Source of the DNA: Halogeometricum pallidum JCM 14848
GTDB taxonomy: Archaea; Halobacteriota; Halobacteria; Halobacteriales; Haloferacaceae
NCBI RefSeq assembly: GCF_000337095.1
Contig: NZ_AOIV01000027.1
Span: forward strand, 164,320-199,056
DNA length: 34,737 bases
Direction of reading: 5' to 3'
The notes under the pieces were generated by a model. The model was given only the letters and a program-made list of their open reading frames with translations. It did not search any database and was not told the DNA's origin. Numbering within the stretch: position 1 is the first letter of the stretch; the number at the start of each line of letters is the position of its first letter. Positions 7,296 through 15,939 of this stretch are shown one piece after another. A program made the position numbers and the translations under genes.

Positions 7296-8099
7296 GTGCG
7301 GAAGTTCTCGCCCGAGTACCTGCGGCGAACGCGCGACGGCATGTGGGCGGAGTCCCGCGAGGCCCTCGCGGACCTCTCGTTAGCCGACCGGACGCGCGTG
7401 CTCGACGCGGGGTGCGGCACCGGCGAACTCTCCCGCGTGCTCGACGCGGAGACGCCCGGCGAGGTGGTCTGCGTCGACGCCGACACCGACCTCCTCGGGG
7501 TCGCGCGTCGGGAGACCGGTCTTTCGACCGTCGCGGGCGATGCGGTGCGACTGCCGTTCGTCGACGACGCGTTCGACCTCGTCGTCTGCCAGGCCCTTCT
7601 CGTGAATCTCCCCGACCCGAGCGAAGCGCTCGACTCCTTCGTCCGCGTCTCCTCGGAGCTCGTCGCCGCCGTCGAACCCGACAACGCCGCGGTCGGCGTG
7701 GAGTCGACCGTCTCCGCCGAAGTCGCCCTCGAACGGTCGGTCCGCGAGTCGTACATCGAGGGCGTGCGCACGGACGTGGCCCTCGGCGACCGACTGCCCG
7801 ACATCTTCGAGGCCGCCGGTCTCCGCGACGTGCGGACGCGCCGGCACTTCCACCGGAAGGTGACCCAACCGCCGTACGACGAACTCGAACTGGAGGACGC
7901 CGCCCGAAAGGCCAACGGCGCGGGGGTGGCCGCCCACGAGACCGAACTCCGCCGGACGCTGTCGGACGCGGAGTACGACGCCCTCCGTCGCGACTGGCGC
8001 GAGATGGGCCGGTCGGTGGTCGAACAGATGCGCGAGGAGCGGTATCGCCGAGCGGAGGTCGTCCCCTTCGACGTGGTGGTCGGTCGGGTCCCCGAGTGA
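7296..8099 (+). CDS. Class I SAM-dependent methyltransferase
   Basis: The 267-residue protein, read from the GTG at 7296, begins RKFSPEYLRRTRDGMW. It has the SAM-binding motif I VLDAGCGTGELS near residue 36, an acidic end of strand 2 (VCVDADTDLL), DAVRLPFVDDAFDLVVC (motifs II/III) and VNLPDPSEAL (post-motif). The C-terminal half is helical and charged and probably gives substrate specificity. Such proteins methylate small molecules or macromolecules; the target cannot be read from the sequence. It follows the EEP gene on the same strand with a 91-base gap. Confidence 0.82.
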   Translation: MRKFSPEYLRRTRDGMWAESREALADLSLADRTRVLDAGCGTGELSRVLDAETPGEVVCVDADTDLLGVARRETGLSTVAGDAVRLPFVDDAFDLVVCQALLVNLPDPSEALDSFVRVSSELVAAVEPDNAAVGVESTVSAEVALERSVRESYIEGVRTDVALGDRLPDIFEAAGLRDVRTRRHFHRKVTQPPYDELELEDAARKANGAGVAAHETELRRTLSDAEYDALRRDWREMGRSVVEQMREERYRRAEVVPFDVVVGRVPE

Positions 8100-8135
8100 G
8101 GACGCGGCCGACGGGGGTGGGGGACCTCGGCCCAC

Positions 8136-8351
8136 TCAGCCCAAGAACAGGTCGACGAGGTTGCCGCTGGACTGTTTGCGGTACAATTCCGAGTAGCCGC
8201 AGTTCGTACAGGTGACGACCGTGAACGTCCGGTTCTGCACGTCGAAGAACTTCGAGAGGCCGGTTCCGCTGGTCGCGATGCTGTCCATCTCCGTCTCGGT
8301 GCCGCCGCACTTGGGGCACCCGCGGTCACCGTCGCGCGCTTCGTCTTTCAT
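8136..8351 (-). CDS. Small zinc-ribbon protein (nucleic-acid-binding type)
   Basis: The 71-residue protein has two CxxC knuckles, CPKCG near residue 12 and CTNCG near 49. The second is followed by YSELYRKQSSGN and a hydrophobic end (VDLFLG). The spacing of about 36 residues suits a zinc ribbon of the type found in small nucleic-acid-binding and regulator proteins. The ATG at 8351 is chosen because the longer frame to 8450 runs through the tnpB element next door. The putative left end of that element lies only a few bases upstream of the start, so the native promoter is probably gone. Expression would need a promoter inside the element. Confidence 0.8.
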   Translation of the reverse strand: MKDEARDGDRGCPKCGGTETEMDSIATSGTGLSKFFDVQNRTFTVVTCTNCGYSELYRKQSSGNLVDLFLG

Positions 8352-8363
8352 AATGACCGCAAG

Positions 8364-8396
8364 GCGGAAACCCGCGACTGTAGGCGCGGGAGGAAG
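8364..8396. other. Candidate left-end hairpin of the second tnpB element
   Basis: CCCGCG (8371-8376) pairs with CGCGGG (8385-8390) and is followed by AGGAAGCCGAC. Subterminal hairpins of this form mark the ends of IS200/IS605-type elements. Related hairpins appear at the other tnpB loci (15949-15968 and 33315-33332). The exact element boundary is not fixed by this. Confidence 0.5.
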
Positions 8397-8458
8397 CCGA
8401 CACCCATTCCACAAACCACGTCCGATGGCAGACCGACTCTCCAACCTCAATCGGAACT

Positions 8459-8468
8459 AGTATAAATA
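8459..8468 (+). promoter_or_regulatory. TATA box of the second tnpB gene
   Basis: AGTATAAATA is a near-ideal archaeal TATA box that ends 24 bases before the tnpB ATG at 8493. Confidence 0.65.
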
Positions 8469-8492
8469 CGAGCTACTACATATGAAGTACAG

Positions 8493-9780
<1,288 letters not shown>

Positions 9781-9907
9781 TGCGTTCGAGACTGACCGCG
9801 CCGGGGCCTGTAATTTGAGGGGTCACTCACGCTCCTACCGTGACAATCGTGACGGTGACGACGCTCACGGGGTAACGCCTACGCCTCCGCCGGTCGGATA
9901 GCGGAGT

Positions 9908-10072
9908 ATGCCCGCAGCATCCCTGTTCTTCGTCCTGTTCGTCCTCCTCGGAATCGGAGGGACGGTGCTTCTCTACGTACTCATCGACCGCGAGACGAGC
10001 GACCCGGAGACGATGGACCGCGCCGACGCCGAGCGCCGGGCGAAAGAGGAGTCGCGGCGCGGCCGGCGGTAG
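9908..10072 (+). CDS. Small single-span membrane protein, 54 residues
   Basis: The ATG at 9908 opens a 54-residue frame. It has one clear membrane segment (about residues 5-28: a Phe/Leu/Val run with GIGGTVLLYVLI) followed by a charged cytoplasmic tail (RETSDPETMDRADAERRAKE, then RRGRR). Composition and codon use match chromosomal neighbours. Proteins of this shape are common and mostly uncharacterised in haloarchaea. It stands between the tnpB element and the convergent gene at 10116-10760, so no functional context is available. It might be missed by length-filtered gene callers. Confidence 0.65.
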   Translation: MPAASLFFVLFVLLGIGGTVLLYVLIDRETSDPETMDRADAERRAKEESRRGRR

Positions 10073-10115
10073 TCGCCGCGTGGTACGGTTCGGCTCCGAC
10101 CCGTCGGCGTCGGAG

Positions 10116-10760
10116 TCACACCACGTCGCCGCGCACCGTCGAACCCGTCTGCGAGGCGCGGTAGTCGCGGACGGCGTCGGCGGCCGTCCCCGCCCGTTCG
10201 TCGTCCATCCCGAGCATCGTCAGCGCCTCCGACAGCGTCGGGAAGACGAGTTCGCCCTCGCGGAGTTTCTCCAGCGCCGACTCCGAGCGCCGCCCCTCGG
10301 CGTACAGACAGACGCCGCGCGGGTCGAGAATCTGCTCGTAGGCGTCGCGCGCGAGTGCACCCTTCAGTCGCTGGGTGACGTTGTCGTCGAAGGAGGCGTT
10401 GCAGACTTCGAGGTGGACGGGTTCGTCCTCCGGGAGCAGGTGGGCGGCCAGACACTTCTCCGGGGCGGCGTAGCCGTTGCCGTTCGCGCGGAGATGTTCG
10501 GGGTACGCCTCGGCCCACTCGGCAGAGACGCTCTTGCCGACGCCCTTCACGCCGTGCGAACGCTCGAACGCCTCGCCGGCGTCAGTGTCGCTGCGCATGA
10601 GGAGGTCCTTCGTGACGTAGACGTCGAGTCGGTCCACCGGGTTGAGGCCGAGGGCGACGTCGCCGTACACCCACACCTCGCGGACGGGAACGGGCATCGG
10701 GTCTGACTCGACGGCGTCGAGGACGGCCTCGACTCGCTTGACGGCGCGGGCGCGTTCCAT
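10116..10760 (-). CDS. Conserved haloarchaeal protein of unknown function, 214 residues
   Basis: The protein has no membrane segment or signal. It begins MERARAVKRVEAVLDAVES, then VREVWVYGDVALGLNPVDRLDVYVTKDL, a layout reminiscent of nucleotidyltransferase-like folds (G-D-x-A-L-G followed by D-x-D/Y). The middle has CLAAHLLPEDEPVHLEVCNASFDD and the C-terminus is helical. I recognise the type as widespread in haloarchaea but know no function. The ATG at 10760 is preferred over upstream starts, which would extend into the promoter region of ncsA. It diverges from ncsA with about 110 bases between them. Confidence 0.75.
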   Translation of the reverse strand: MERARAVKRVEAVLDAVESDPMPVPVREVWVYGDVALGLNPVDRLDVYVTKDLLMRSDTDAGEAFERSHGVKGVGKSVSAEWAEAYPEHLRANGNGYAAPEKCLAAHLLPEDEPVHLEVCNASFDDNVTQRLKGALARDAYEQILDPRGVCLYAEGRRSESALEKLREGELVFPTLSEALTMLGMDDERAGTAADAVRDYRASQTGSTVRGDVV

Positions 10761-10869
10761 ACCCTGTGTCGGACGCCGGGAGACAAACGGGTTTCGACGC
10801 TTTCCTCCGCCACTCCGTTCCGGCCGGACAGCGAAACCCGTATTCGTCCCGGCGGGCAAGCGTGCGGTG

Positions 10870-11835
10870 ATGGAGTGCGACAAGTGCGGCCGGGACGCGG
10901 TGATGCACGCTGGGTACTCGGGGGCCCACCTCTGTGAGAACCACTTCTGCGCCTCGGTGGAGAAACGCGTCCGCGGCCGGATTCGGAAGGACGGACTCGT
11001 CCCGCGCGACGCGACGCCCGAGGACCCCGAACACTGGGTCATCGGTCTCTCCGGCGGGAAGGACAGCGTCGTGCTCACCCACATCCTCGACGAAACCTTC
11101 GGGAAGGACCCCCGCATCGAGATGACGGCGCTGACCATCCACGAGGGCATCGAGGGCTACCGCGACGAGAGCGTCGACGCCTGCGTCGAACTCGCCGAGG
11201 ACATACAGATGCGCCACGAACTCGTCACCTACGAGGAGGAGTTCGGCGTCCGCATGGACGACGTGGCCGAGGAGGACCCCGAGAACATGGCCCCCTGCGC
11301 GTACTGCGGCGTCTTCCGCCGGGACCTCCTGGAGTCGTACGCCGAGGAGTTCGGCGGCGACAAGATGCTCACGGGACACAACCTCGACGACGAGGCGGAG
11401 ACGGCGCTGATGAACGTCCTCGAAGGGAACGTCAAGCAGATGGCCAAGCACTTCGACGCGAGTCTCGGCCCGTTCGAAGAGCGCAACCCGACCGACGAGT
11501 TCGTCCCGCGGGCGAAACCGCTCCGCGACATCCCCGAGAAGGAGGTCGCTCTCTACGCCCACCTGAAAGACCTCCCCGCGCACATCACCGAGTGTCCCCA
11601 CGCCTCCGAGGCGTTCCGCGGGGAGATTCAGGAACTGATGCTCGATTTGGAGGACCGCCACCCCGGCACCCGCCACTCTATCATGTCCGGATACGAGGAG
11701 ATAGCGGAGATGGCGGCCGACCGCTACCGAGGCGCCGATAACGCGGACCTCAACGACTGCGAGCGCTGCGGGTCGACGACGGCGCGTGACGTCTGCCGGA
11801 AGTGCCGACTGCTGGAGTCGATTCGGGCCGTCTGA
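10870..11835 (+). CDS. ncsA: tRNA 2-thiolation protein NcsA (TtuA/Ncs6 family)
   Basis: The 321-residue PP-loop enzyme activates tRNA uridine with ATP and transfers sulphur; in Haloferax volcanii NcsA with SAMP2 thiolates lysine tRNA at U34. The sequence shows an N-terminal zinc finger (CDKCGRDAVMHAG, then CENHFC), the PP-loop IGLSGGKDSVVL near 60, the central catalytic cysteine region CAYCGVFRR near 140, GHNLDDEAET near 170, ECPHASEAFRGE near 240, and a C-terminal zinc finger (CERCGS, CRKC). All cysteines expected of the TtuA/Ncs6 group seem present. The ATG at 10870 follows directly from the family N-terminus MECDKCG. Confidence 0.92.
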   Translation: MECDKCGRDAVMHAGYSGAHLCENHFCASVEKRVRGRIRKDGLVPRDATPEDPEHWVIGLSGGKDSVVLTHILDETFGKDPRIEMTALTIHEGIEGYRDESVDACVELAEDIQMRHELVTYEEEFGVRMDDVAEEDPENMAPCAYCGVFRRDLLESYAEEFGGDKMLTGHNLDDEAETALMNVLEGNVKQMAKHFDASLGPFEERNPTDEFVPRAKPLRDIPEKEVALYAHLKDLPAHITECPHASEAFRGEIQELMLDLEDRHPGTRHSIMSGYEEIAEMAADRYRGADNADLNDCERCGSTTARDVCRKCRLLESIRAV

Positions 11836-11878
11836 GTGGCGAGTCGACGCGGAAGCGGTGGTCCCGACTCGGGGGGAC

Positions 11879-11899
11879 GAAAGAAAACGTGAAAATCGG
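11879..11899 (-). terminator. T-rich terminator candidate downstream of ftsZ2
   Basis: On the minus strand two U runs (ATTTTC and GTTTTCTTTC) appear about 40 bases past the ftsZ2 stop codon, in otherwise GC-rich DNA. Oligo-T tracts terminate archaeal transcription. Confidence 0.45.
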
Positions 11900-11938
11900 G
11901 GTACGACGAGCGGAAACCGCCCGTGCGGGCCTCTGCGT

Positions 11939-13141
11939 CTATCGGATGACGTCGAGACCGTTCTTGCGTTCCGACTGGTCGCGGCCGCCGTCTGACTGCC
12001 ACGACCCGTTAGCCGCAGAGCGACTCCGGGATTCGGACTGGGTGCGTCCGTCGCTGCTCGTGTCGAACTGCGAGCCGCCTTCGATGCTCTGCCGGGACTT
12101 GTCTGCCTGCTTCTGCGTCGACGGTCCGAGCACCTGTGCGGACTGGACGCCGGTCATGATGGCCATGACGCGGACTTTCCCCTTGTACTCGTCTTGGATG
12201 CGCGCGCCCCAGATGACGTTCGCGGAGGCTTCCAGCCGTTCGGTGATGTTGTTCGCGATGCCCTCGGCCTCTTTCAGCGTCAGGTCGGGGCCGCCCGTGA
12301 TGTGGACGAGACCACCGGATGCGCCGCGGTAGTCCACGTCGAGAAGCGGGTGGTTCATCGCGTCGTTCACCACCTCTTGGGTCTTGTTCTTGTCCTGCGT
12401 CTCGCCGACGAGCATCACCGCGACGCCGCCCTGGTTCATGATGGTCGACATGTCGGCGTAGTCGAGGTTGATGAGCGACGGCTGAGTGATGGTCTCGGAG
12501 ATGCCCTTGACCGTCTCCGCGATGATCTGGTCCATCACGGAGAACGCCTTCCCGATGGGAAGGTTGGGCACGTAGTCGAGCAGGCGGTTGTTGTCGAGGA
12601 CGATGATGGAGTCCGCTTCGTTGCGGAGCTTCTCCAGTCCCTCCTCGGCCTTGACCGTCCGCGCGCGCTCGACGTTGAACGGGGTCGAAACCATACCGAC
12701 GACGATGGCGCCCTGTTCTTTGGCTATCTTCGAGACGACGGGGGCGGCGCCGGTACCGGTGCCGCCGCCCATGCCGGCCGTGACGAACACGAGGTCCGCG
12801 TTGCCGAGCACTTCCTTGATGGTGCCCTGCGCCATCTCCGTGGCGCGTTCACCCATCGAGGGGTCGCCACCGGCGCCCAGCCCCTGCGTGAGCGACTTGC
12901 CGACCAGAATCTTCGTGTCGGCCTCTATCATCTTCAGGTGCTGTTTGTCGGTGTTGATGGCCACCGTCTCGGCGCCGTCGACGCCGATGTTGTAGAGGCG
13001 GTTGACGGTATTGTTGCCGGCACCGCCGCAGCCGACGATGACGATTCGGGGGTTCCCGAACTCGTCGTCGTCCGACCGCGATTCGGCCTCCTGTTTCTCC
13101 GCCTCGTCGCGCTCCATGGCCTCTCTGACGATATCCTGCAT
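11939..13141 (-). CDS. ftsZ2: Cell division GTPase FtsZ2
   Basis: The 400-residue tubulin homologue polymerises with GTP at midcell. FtsZ2 drives constriction in haloarchaea, while FtsZ1 organises the ring. The sequence shows [14 protein letters not shown] near 37 (nucleotide binding), the tubulin signature [10 protein letters not shown] near 126, [15 protein letters not shown], and the T7 loop NLDYADM near 232 that completes GTP hydrolysis in the next subunit. The N-terminus [15 protein letters not shown] and the last 60 disordered, Ser/Gln-rich residues fit FtsZ2 rather than FtsZ1. It begins 4 bases after the cdrS stop, so the two form an operon driven from the promoter near 13470. Confidence 0.95.
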   Translation of the reverse strand: MQDIVREAMERDEAEKQEAESRSDDDEFGNPRIVIVGCGGAGNNTVNRLYNIGVDGAETVAINTDKQHLKMIEADTKILVGKSLTQGLGAGGDPSMGERATEMAQGTIKEVLGNADLVFVTAGMGGGTGTGAAPVVSKIAKEQGAIVVGMVSTPFNVERARTVKAEEGLEKLRNEADSIIVLDNNRLLDYVPNLPIGKAFSVMDQIIAETVKGISETITQPSLINLDYADMSTIMNQGGVAVMLVGETQDKNKTQEVVNDAMNHPLLDVDYRGASGGLVHITGGPDLTLKEAEGIANNITERLEASANVIWGARIQDEYKGKVRVMAIMTGVQSAQVLGPSTQKQADKSRQSIEGGSQFDTSSDGRTQSESRSRSAANGSWQSDGGRDQSERKNGLDVIR

Positions 13142-13145
13142 CGTC

Positions 13146-13325
13146 TTACACCTTGGCCCAGCCGCGCTTGGTCGACGATTCCCGGTTCTCGACCTGTTGT
13201 TCGTTCAACATCTCGCGCACGGCGGATCGGATCGCCTCGGACCGGTTCGGGAACTCCCCGGTCTCGACCATGCGTTCGACTTCTTCGATCTGCTGCTTCG
13301 GAATTCGTAGTGTCACACGCTCCAT
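13146..13325 (-). CDS. cdrS: CdrS, ribbon-helix-helix cell division regulator
   Basis: The 59-residue protein starts with the RHH strand [11 protein letters not shown], then two helices ([28 protein letters not shown]). CdrS (cell division regulator, short) lies directly upstream of ftsZ2 in haloarchaea and controls cell-division gene expression. Position, size and sequence all match. The ATG at 13325 is chosen; an ATG three codons upstream (13334) is possible. Its TAA stop sits within a GTGTAAGAC string, the same word found repeatedly in its promoter. The leader from the predicted start site to the ATG is about 120 bases, long for a haloarchaeal gene. Confidence 0.9.
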   Translation of the reverse strand: MERVTLRIPKQQIEEVERMVETGEFPNRSEAIRSAVREMLNEQQVENRESSTKRGWAKV

Positions 13326-13341
13326 ATTATGCATTCCCCCG

Positions 13342-13377
13342 GTAAGACGGCGCGCACGTCTCGTGCGAGCGTCTTAC
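13342..13377. promoter_or_regulatory. Nested palindrome in the cdrS leader
   Basis: GTAAGACG (13342-13349) is complementary to CGTCTTAC (13370-13377). Inside it, CGCACG (13353-13358) pairs with CGTGCG (13362-13367) around TCT. The whole forms a 36-base stem-loop that ends 17 bases before the cdrS ATG, within the transcribed leader. It could be an RNA hairpin affecting translation, or two operator half-sites in DNA. Confidence 0.6.
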
Positions 13378-13426
13378 ACACCGAAACCGACGGACAGGAG
13401 CGACCTCCCTCCGTCAGACCGGCCGT

Positions 13427-13444
13427 GTAAGACAACCGTCTTAC
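13427..13444. promoter_or_regulatory. GTAAGAC inverted repeat at the predicted cdrS-ftsZ2 transcription start
   Basis: GTAAGAC, four bases (AACC) and GTCTTAC form a perfect 18-base palindrome. The minus-strand TATA box ends at 13469, so transcription should start near 13444, directly on this palindrome. That position suits a repressor operator. CdrL is known to bind this promoter, and CdrS is also a DNA binder; which protein reads this word is inferred. Confidence 0.6.
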
Positions 13445-13468
13445 GCGACAGTTACCACAAAGCGGTAT

Positions 13469-13476
13469 GATATAAA
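13469..13476 (-). promoter_or_regulatory. TATA box of the cdrS-ftsZ2 operon
   Basis: The minus strand reads TTTATATC in an AT-rich patch within GC-rich DNA. It is the only strong TATA candidate upstream of cdrS. Confidence 0.6.
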
Positions 13477-13490
13477 TGTAACGGACGTGT

Positions 13491-13497
13491 GTAAGAC
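13491..13497. promoter_or_regulatory. Single GTAAGAC box upstream of the cdrS TATA box
   Basis: A further GTAAGAC lies about 15 bases upstream of the TATA box on the operon strand, so the promoter is flanked by boxes on both sides. More copies occur at 13143-13149 (cdrS/ftsZ2 junction) and 13756-13762 (inside the cdrL-like gene). Confidence 0.5.
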
Positions 13498-13535
13498 ACC
13501 GCGTCCAATTATCCCGTATACGCCCGCTAGAAGCC

Positions 13536-14147
13536 TCAGTTCCGGTCGAGTACGTCCGCCGCGGACGTCCGACGACCGCACCCCGGACAGAACGCCCAGT
13601 CGGAGCGCACCTCGTCGCCGCACTCGCAGAAAACGCGGTGCGTCGCCTTCTCCCCGCAGTTCGCACAGTAAACGTCCTCGGCGTCCAGCCCCTCGCCGCA
13701 CTTCTCACAGGACTTCTCGCCCGTGGTCGCGCCGGGAGTCGGGTCGCTGTCTCGTGTCTTACGTTCGGCCGTCTCGTCCCGAGACTGCCCCTTAGCGGCG
13801 TTTGCAGGCGTTTCGGCGGCCGCTCCGTCGACGGTGATGTTGACGTTTACGTCCTGCGCTCGGGCGGGCGAGGATGCTCGTCCGGCGGCGAGTCGCTCGG
13901 CTACCACCGCGTCGACGCGCTCTCTGACCAGTTCGTCGACCCGAGCGCGGAGTGCGTCGTCGACGGCGGACTCGGCGTCCGACGAGAGGGGGTCCGACGG
14001 CGAGGCGTCCGCCTCCGTCTCCGCCGAACGTTCCGCGTTCTCGAGGTAGAGGCGAAGCGCGTCGCGCATCGCCTCGCTCTTGGAGGTGTCGAGCCCCTCC
14101 ATGCGCTCGACGAGTTCCTCGTCGGCGCGGAACGTTATCTTACTCAT
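13536..14147 (-). CDS. cdrL: CdrL-like ribbon-helix-helix and double zinc-ribbon regulator
   Basis: The 203-residue protein starts with an RHH domain (SKITFRADEELVERMEGLDT, SKSEAMRDALRLYLENAE), continues with an acidic, helical and disordered middle, and ends in a double zinc ribbon with four paired-Cys knuckles (CEKCGE, CANCGE, CECGDE, CPGCG at about 138-195). It lies directly upstream of the cdrS-ftsZ2 operon on the same strand, where CdrL (long) is found. CdrL binds the cdrS-ftsZ2 promoter in Halobacterium. The ATG at 14147 is chosen over 14159 because a TATA box at 14171-14179 is 24 bases ahead. The symbol rests on position and architecture. Confidence 0.8.
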   Translation of the reverse strand: MSKITFRADEELVERMEGLDTSKSEAMRDALRLYLENAERSAETEADASPSDPLSSDAESAVDDALRARVDELVRERVDAVVAERLAAGRASSPARAQDVNVNITVDGAAAETPANAAKGQSRDETAERKTRDSDPTPGATTGEKSCEKCGEGLDAEDVYCANCGEKATHRVFCECGDEVRSDWAFCPGCGRRTSAADVLDRN

Positions 14148-14170
14148 CAAGGTAGTCATTCTCACGACTC

Positions 14171-14179
14171 TATTTTAAT
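14171..14179 (-). promoter_or_regulatory. TATA box of the cdrL-like gene
   Basis: ATTAAAATA on the minus strand ends 23 bases before the ATG at 14147. Confidence 0.55.
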
Positions 14180-14223
14180 CTTCCCACACGTCTGACGTTC
14201 GGCGCCGGCGGCAATTGACAACC

Positions 14224-14230
14224 GTTAAAA
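14224..14230 (+). promoter_or_regulatory. TATA-like element of tRNA-Tyr
   Basis: GTTAAAA lies 26-32 bases before the first tRNA base, as usual for archaeal tRNA promoters. Confidence 0.45.
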
Positions 14231-14255
14231 CGGGCGATAGGCTACGAACGGGTGA

Positions 14256-14329
14256 CCGCTCTTAGCTCAGCCTGGTAGAGCAGCCGACTGTAGATCGGCA
14301 TGTCCCCCGTTCAATTCGGGGAGAGCGGA
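14256..14329 (+). tRNA. tRNA-Tyr (anticodon GTA)
   Basis: The 74-base cloverleaf has acceptor stem CCGCTCT (14256-14262) with AGAGCGG (14322-14328) and discriminator A. The anticodon stem GCCGA/TCGGC frames the loop CTGTAGA (GTA at 14290-14292). The T stem CCCCG/CGGGG frames TTCAATT. The first pair is C1-G72, the archaeal identity pair for tyrosine. No intron is present and CCA is not encoded. Confidence 0.95.
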
Positions 14330-14504
14330 TTTGTCCTACCACTGTCACTACGCGAGCACAGCGAGCGTACGTGCGGTGTCCACTACGTCCTCCGTCCGAT
14401 TCTGAACAGCGAGCGAGGCGGAGCGCTGCTCGCGATACGAGCGAGAGGCCGACCGTTCTGCCGGTTTGTCCCACACTTACCACGGTTCCCTCCGGTGTCA
14501 GTGC

Positions 14505-15494
14505 ATGGACAGACGAACGCTCGGAACCACCGGTTTCGACGTGACGGAGATCGGACTCGGGACCTGGCAACTCGGCGGCGACTGGGGCGAACTCACCGAC
14601 GAGGAGGGCCGGGAGGCCGTCCGCGCCGCCCTCGACGAGGGCGTCGACTTCCTCGACACCGCCGACGTGTACGGCGACGGGCGGAGCGAACGCCTCGTCG
14701 GCGAGGTGCTCGACGAACGCGACGCGTGGGACGAGGTGACCGTGGCGACGAAGGCGGGCCGCCGCCTCGACCCGCACGAGGCCGACGGCTACGACGCCGA
14801 GAACCTCGAACGGTTCGTCGACCGGAGTCGAGAGCAACTCGGCGTCGAGACGCTCGACCTCCTGCAACTGCACTGCCCGCCGTGGGAGACGTACTACCGC
14901 CCCGAGACGTTCGAGGCGCTGTCGGACCTGCGCGCGGACGGCAAACTCGCCCACTACGGCGTCAGCGTCGAGAAGGTCGAACAGGGGCTGAAGGCCATCG
15001 AGTACCCCGGCGTCGAGTCGGTGCAGATAATCTTCAACCCGTTCCGCCAGCGACCCGCAGAGCGGTTCCTGCGCGAGGCCGAAAAACGGAACGTGGGCGT
15101 CGTCGTCCGCGTCCCCCTCGCGTCGGGCCTCCTCGCCGGGGCCTTCGACGCCGACGAGGAGTTCCCCGAGGAGGACCACCGCAACTACAACCGCGAGGGC
15201 GAGGCGTTCGACGTGGGGGAGACGTTCGCGGGCGTCCCCTTCGAGGTGGGCGTCAAGGCGGCCGAGGAACTCGAAGCCGCCGTCCCGGAGAACGCGACGA
15301 TGGCGCAGTTCACCCTCCGCTGGATTCTCGACCACGACGCGGTGACGACTATCATCCCCGGGTCGCTCGACGCCGACCACATCGCGGACAACGTCGCGGC
15401 GTCGTCGCTGCCGTCGCTGTCCGTCGACCGACACCGGCGGACCGAAGACGTGTACGACGACTACGTGCGCGAGCACGTCCACCACCGCTGGTGA
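14505..15494 (+). CDS. Aldo/keto reductase family oxidoreductase
   Basis: The 329-residue NAD(P)H-dependent TIM barrel begins MDRRTLGTTGFDVTEIGLGTWQ. The catalytic tetrad can be traced: Asp and Tyr in FLDTADVYGDGRSE near 48-53, Lys in VATKAGRR near 83 and His in LLQLHCPPW near 117. The cofactor end has TIIPGSLDADHIADNV near 290. Family members reduce aldehydes and ketones; the substrate is unknown. The ATG at 14505 is fixed by the family N-terminus. It follows tRNA-Tyr by about 175 bases. Confidence 0.9.
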   Translation: MDRRTLGTTGFDVTEIGLGTWQLGGDWGELTDEEGREAVRAALDEGVDFLDTADVYGDGRSERLVGEVLDERDAWDEVTVATKAGRRLDPHEADGYDAENLERFVDRSREQLGVETLDLLQLHCPPWETYYRPETFEALSDLRADGKLAHYGVSVEKVEQGLKAIEYPGVESVQIIFNPFRQRPAERFLREAEKRNVGVVVRVPLASGLLAGAFDADEEFPEEDHRNYNREGEAFDVGETFAGVPFEVGVKAAEELEAAVPENATMAQFTLRWILDHDAVTTIIPGSLDADHIADNVAASSLPSLSVDRHRRTEDVYDDYVREHVHHRW

Positions 15495-15533
15495 GACACC
15501 GGCGCGGGAGACGCGTTCTGCGGGCGTCCCGAA

Positions 15534-15600
15534 TCAGCCCTCGAACGGGGCCTCGTAGCCGTTGCGGATGAAGTAGCGGACCCAGTTGCCGTACGGTCTG
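15534..15600 (-). pseudogene. 3' remnant of a disrupted redoxin gene
   Basis: The minus-strand tail [21 protein letters not shown] followed by TGA looks like the C-terminus of a haloarchaeal redoxin family whose members end in a similar [11 protein letters not shown] motif. It is cut off at about 15600, where tnpB sequence begins. Its N-terminal half is at 15979-16102. The middle, including the expected CxxC active site, is missing. Confidence 0.65.
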
Positions 15601-15602
15601 AG

Positions 15603-15925
15603 GCGTGGACGAGTCAGGAGTGCCCGAACTGCGGTTCGACAGAAGATACGACGCGCCACCGCGACACGTTGACGTGTCCGTGTGGATTCGAGGGACACGC
15701 CGACTCGTAGCGTCGGAAACGTTCCTTCGGCGTCATCAGAACTCTTCGAGTTCTGATTGGCGAACGAGACACGGTGTGTCTCGTCAACGGCAGACGACGG
15801 TAACACGGTCGATGGCACGGCCTGTATGCCTCAAGTGGGACAACCACGAATGGTTGGAGTCATCACGCTCTCTCCGTCCCAACGAGGAGCATACGAACCC
15901 GCAAGTTGCCTCCGTGGGTCGGTAA
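15603..15925 (+). pseudogene. tnpB: C-terminal remnant of an IS1341-type TnpB
   Basis: Frame 15603 gives [20 protein letters not shown] and [13 protein letters not shown] then TAG, which is a TnpB zinc finger. A second frame carries on with [11 protein letters not shown], then (after an inserted double hairpin) [20 protein letters not shown] and ends PQVASVGR. The end belongs to the haloarchaeal TnpB group with a long tail after the finger. The RuvC Asp-1 and Glu and the whole N-terminus are gone, so this is a dead 3' piece. It lies in the middle of the redoxin gene, antiparallel to it. Three faults are seen: 5' truncation, a frameshift near 15707 and the hairpin insertion. Confidence 0.8.
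15732..15791. repeat. Double-hairpin element, copy D, inside the tnpB remnant
   Basis: Stem TCAGAACTC (15736-15744) pairs with GAGTTCTGA (15748-15756) around TTC. Stem CGAGACAC (15765-15772) pairs with GTGTCTCG (15776-15783) around GGT. The linker is TTGGCGAA and the 3' edge TCAACGGC matches copy B. It lies between codons for LRR and [12 protein letters not shown]. The interruption is 19 or 20 codons and keeps the frame. CGGC occurs on both sides (15728-15731 and 15788-15791). Confidence 0.8.
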
Positions 15926-15939
15926 GCGATACCCCCAGC

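Noticed and set aside
5572-7383. Plus-strand open frame (603 codons) overlapping the EEP gene
   Set aside because: It is almost wholly Arg/Gly/Asp low complexity in an alternative frame of the real gene.
13326-13334. Upstream ATG for cdrS giving three extra residues (MHN)
   Set aside because: The family begins at the RHH strand MERVTLRIP; the extra residues are not typical, although the start cannot be excluded.
14336-14500. GAGC-rich repeats downstream of tRNA-Tyr, checked as a fifth double hairpin or attachment site
   Set aside because: The repeats are mostly direct and imperfect, the edges do not match the element, and no repeat of the tRNA 3' end was found to suggest an integrated element.
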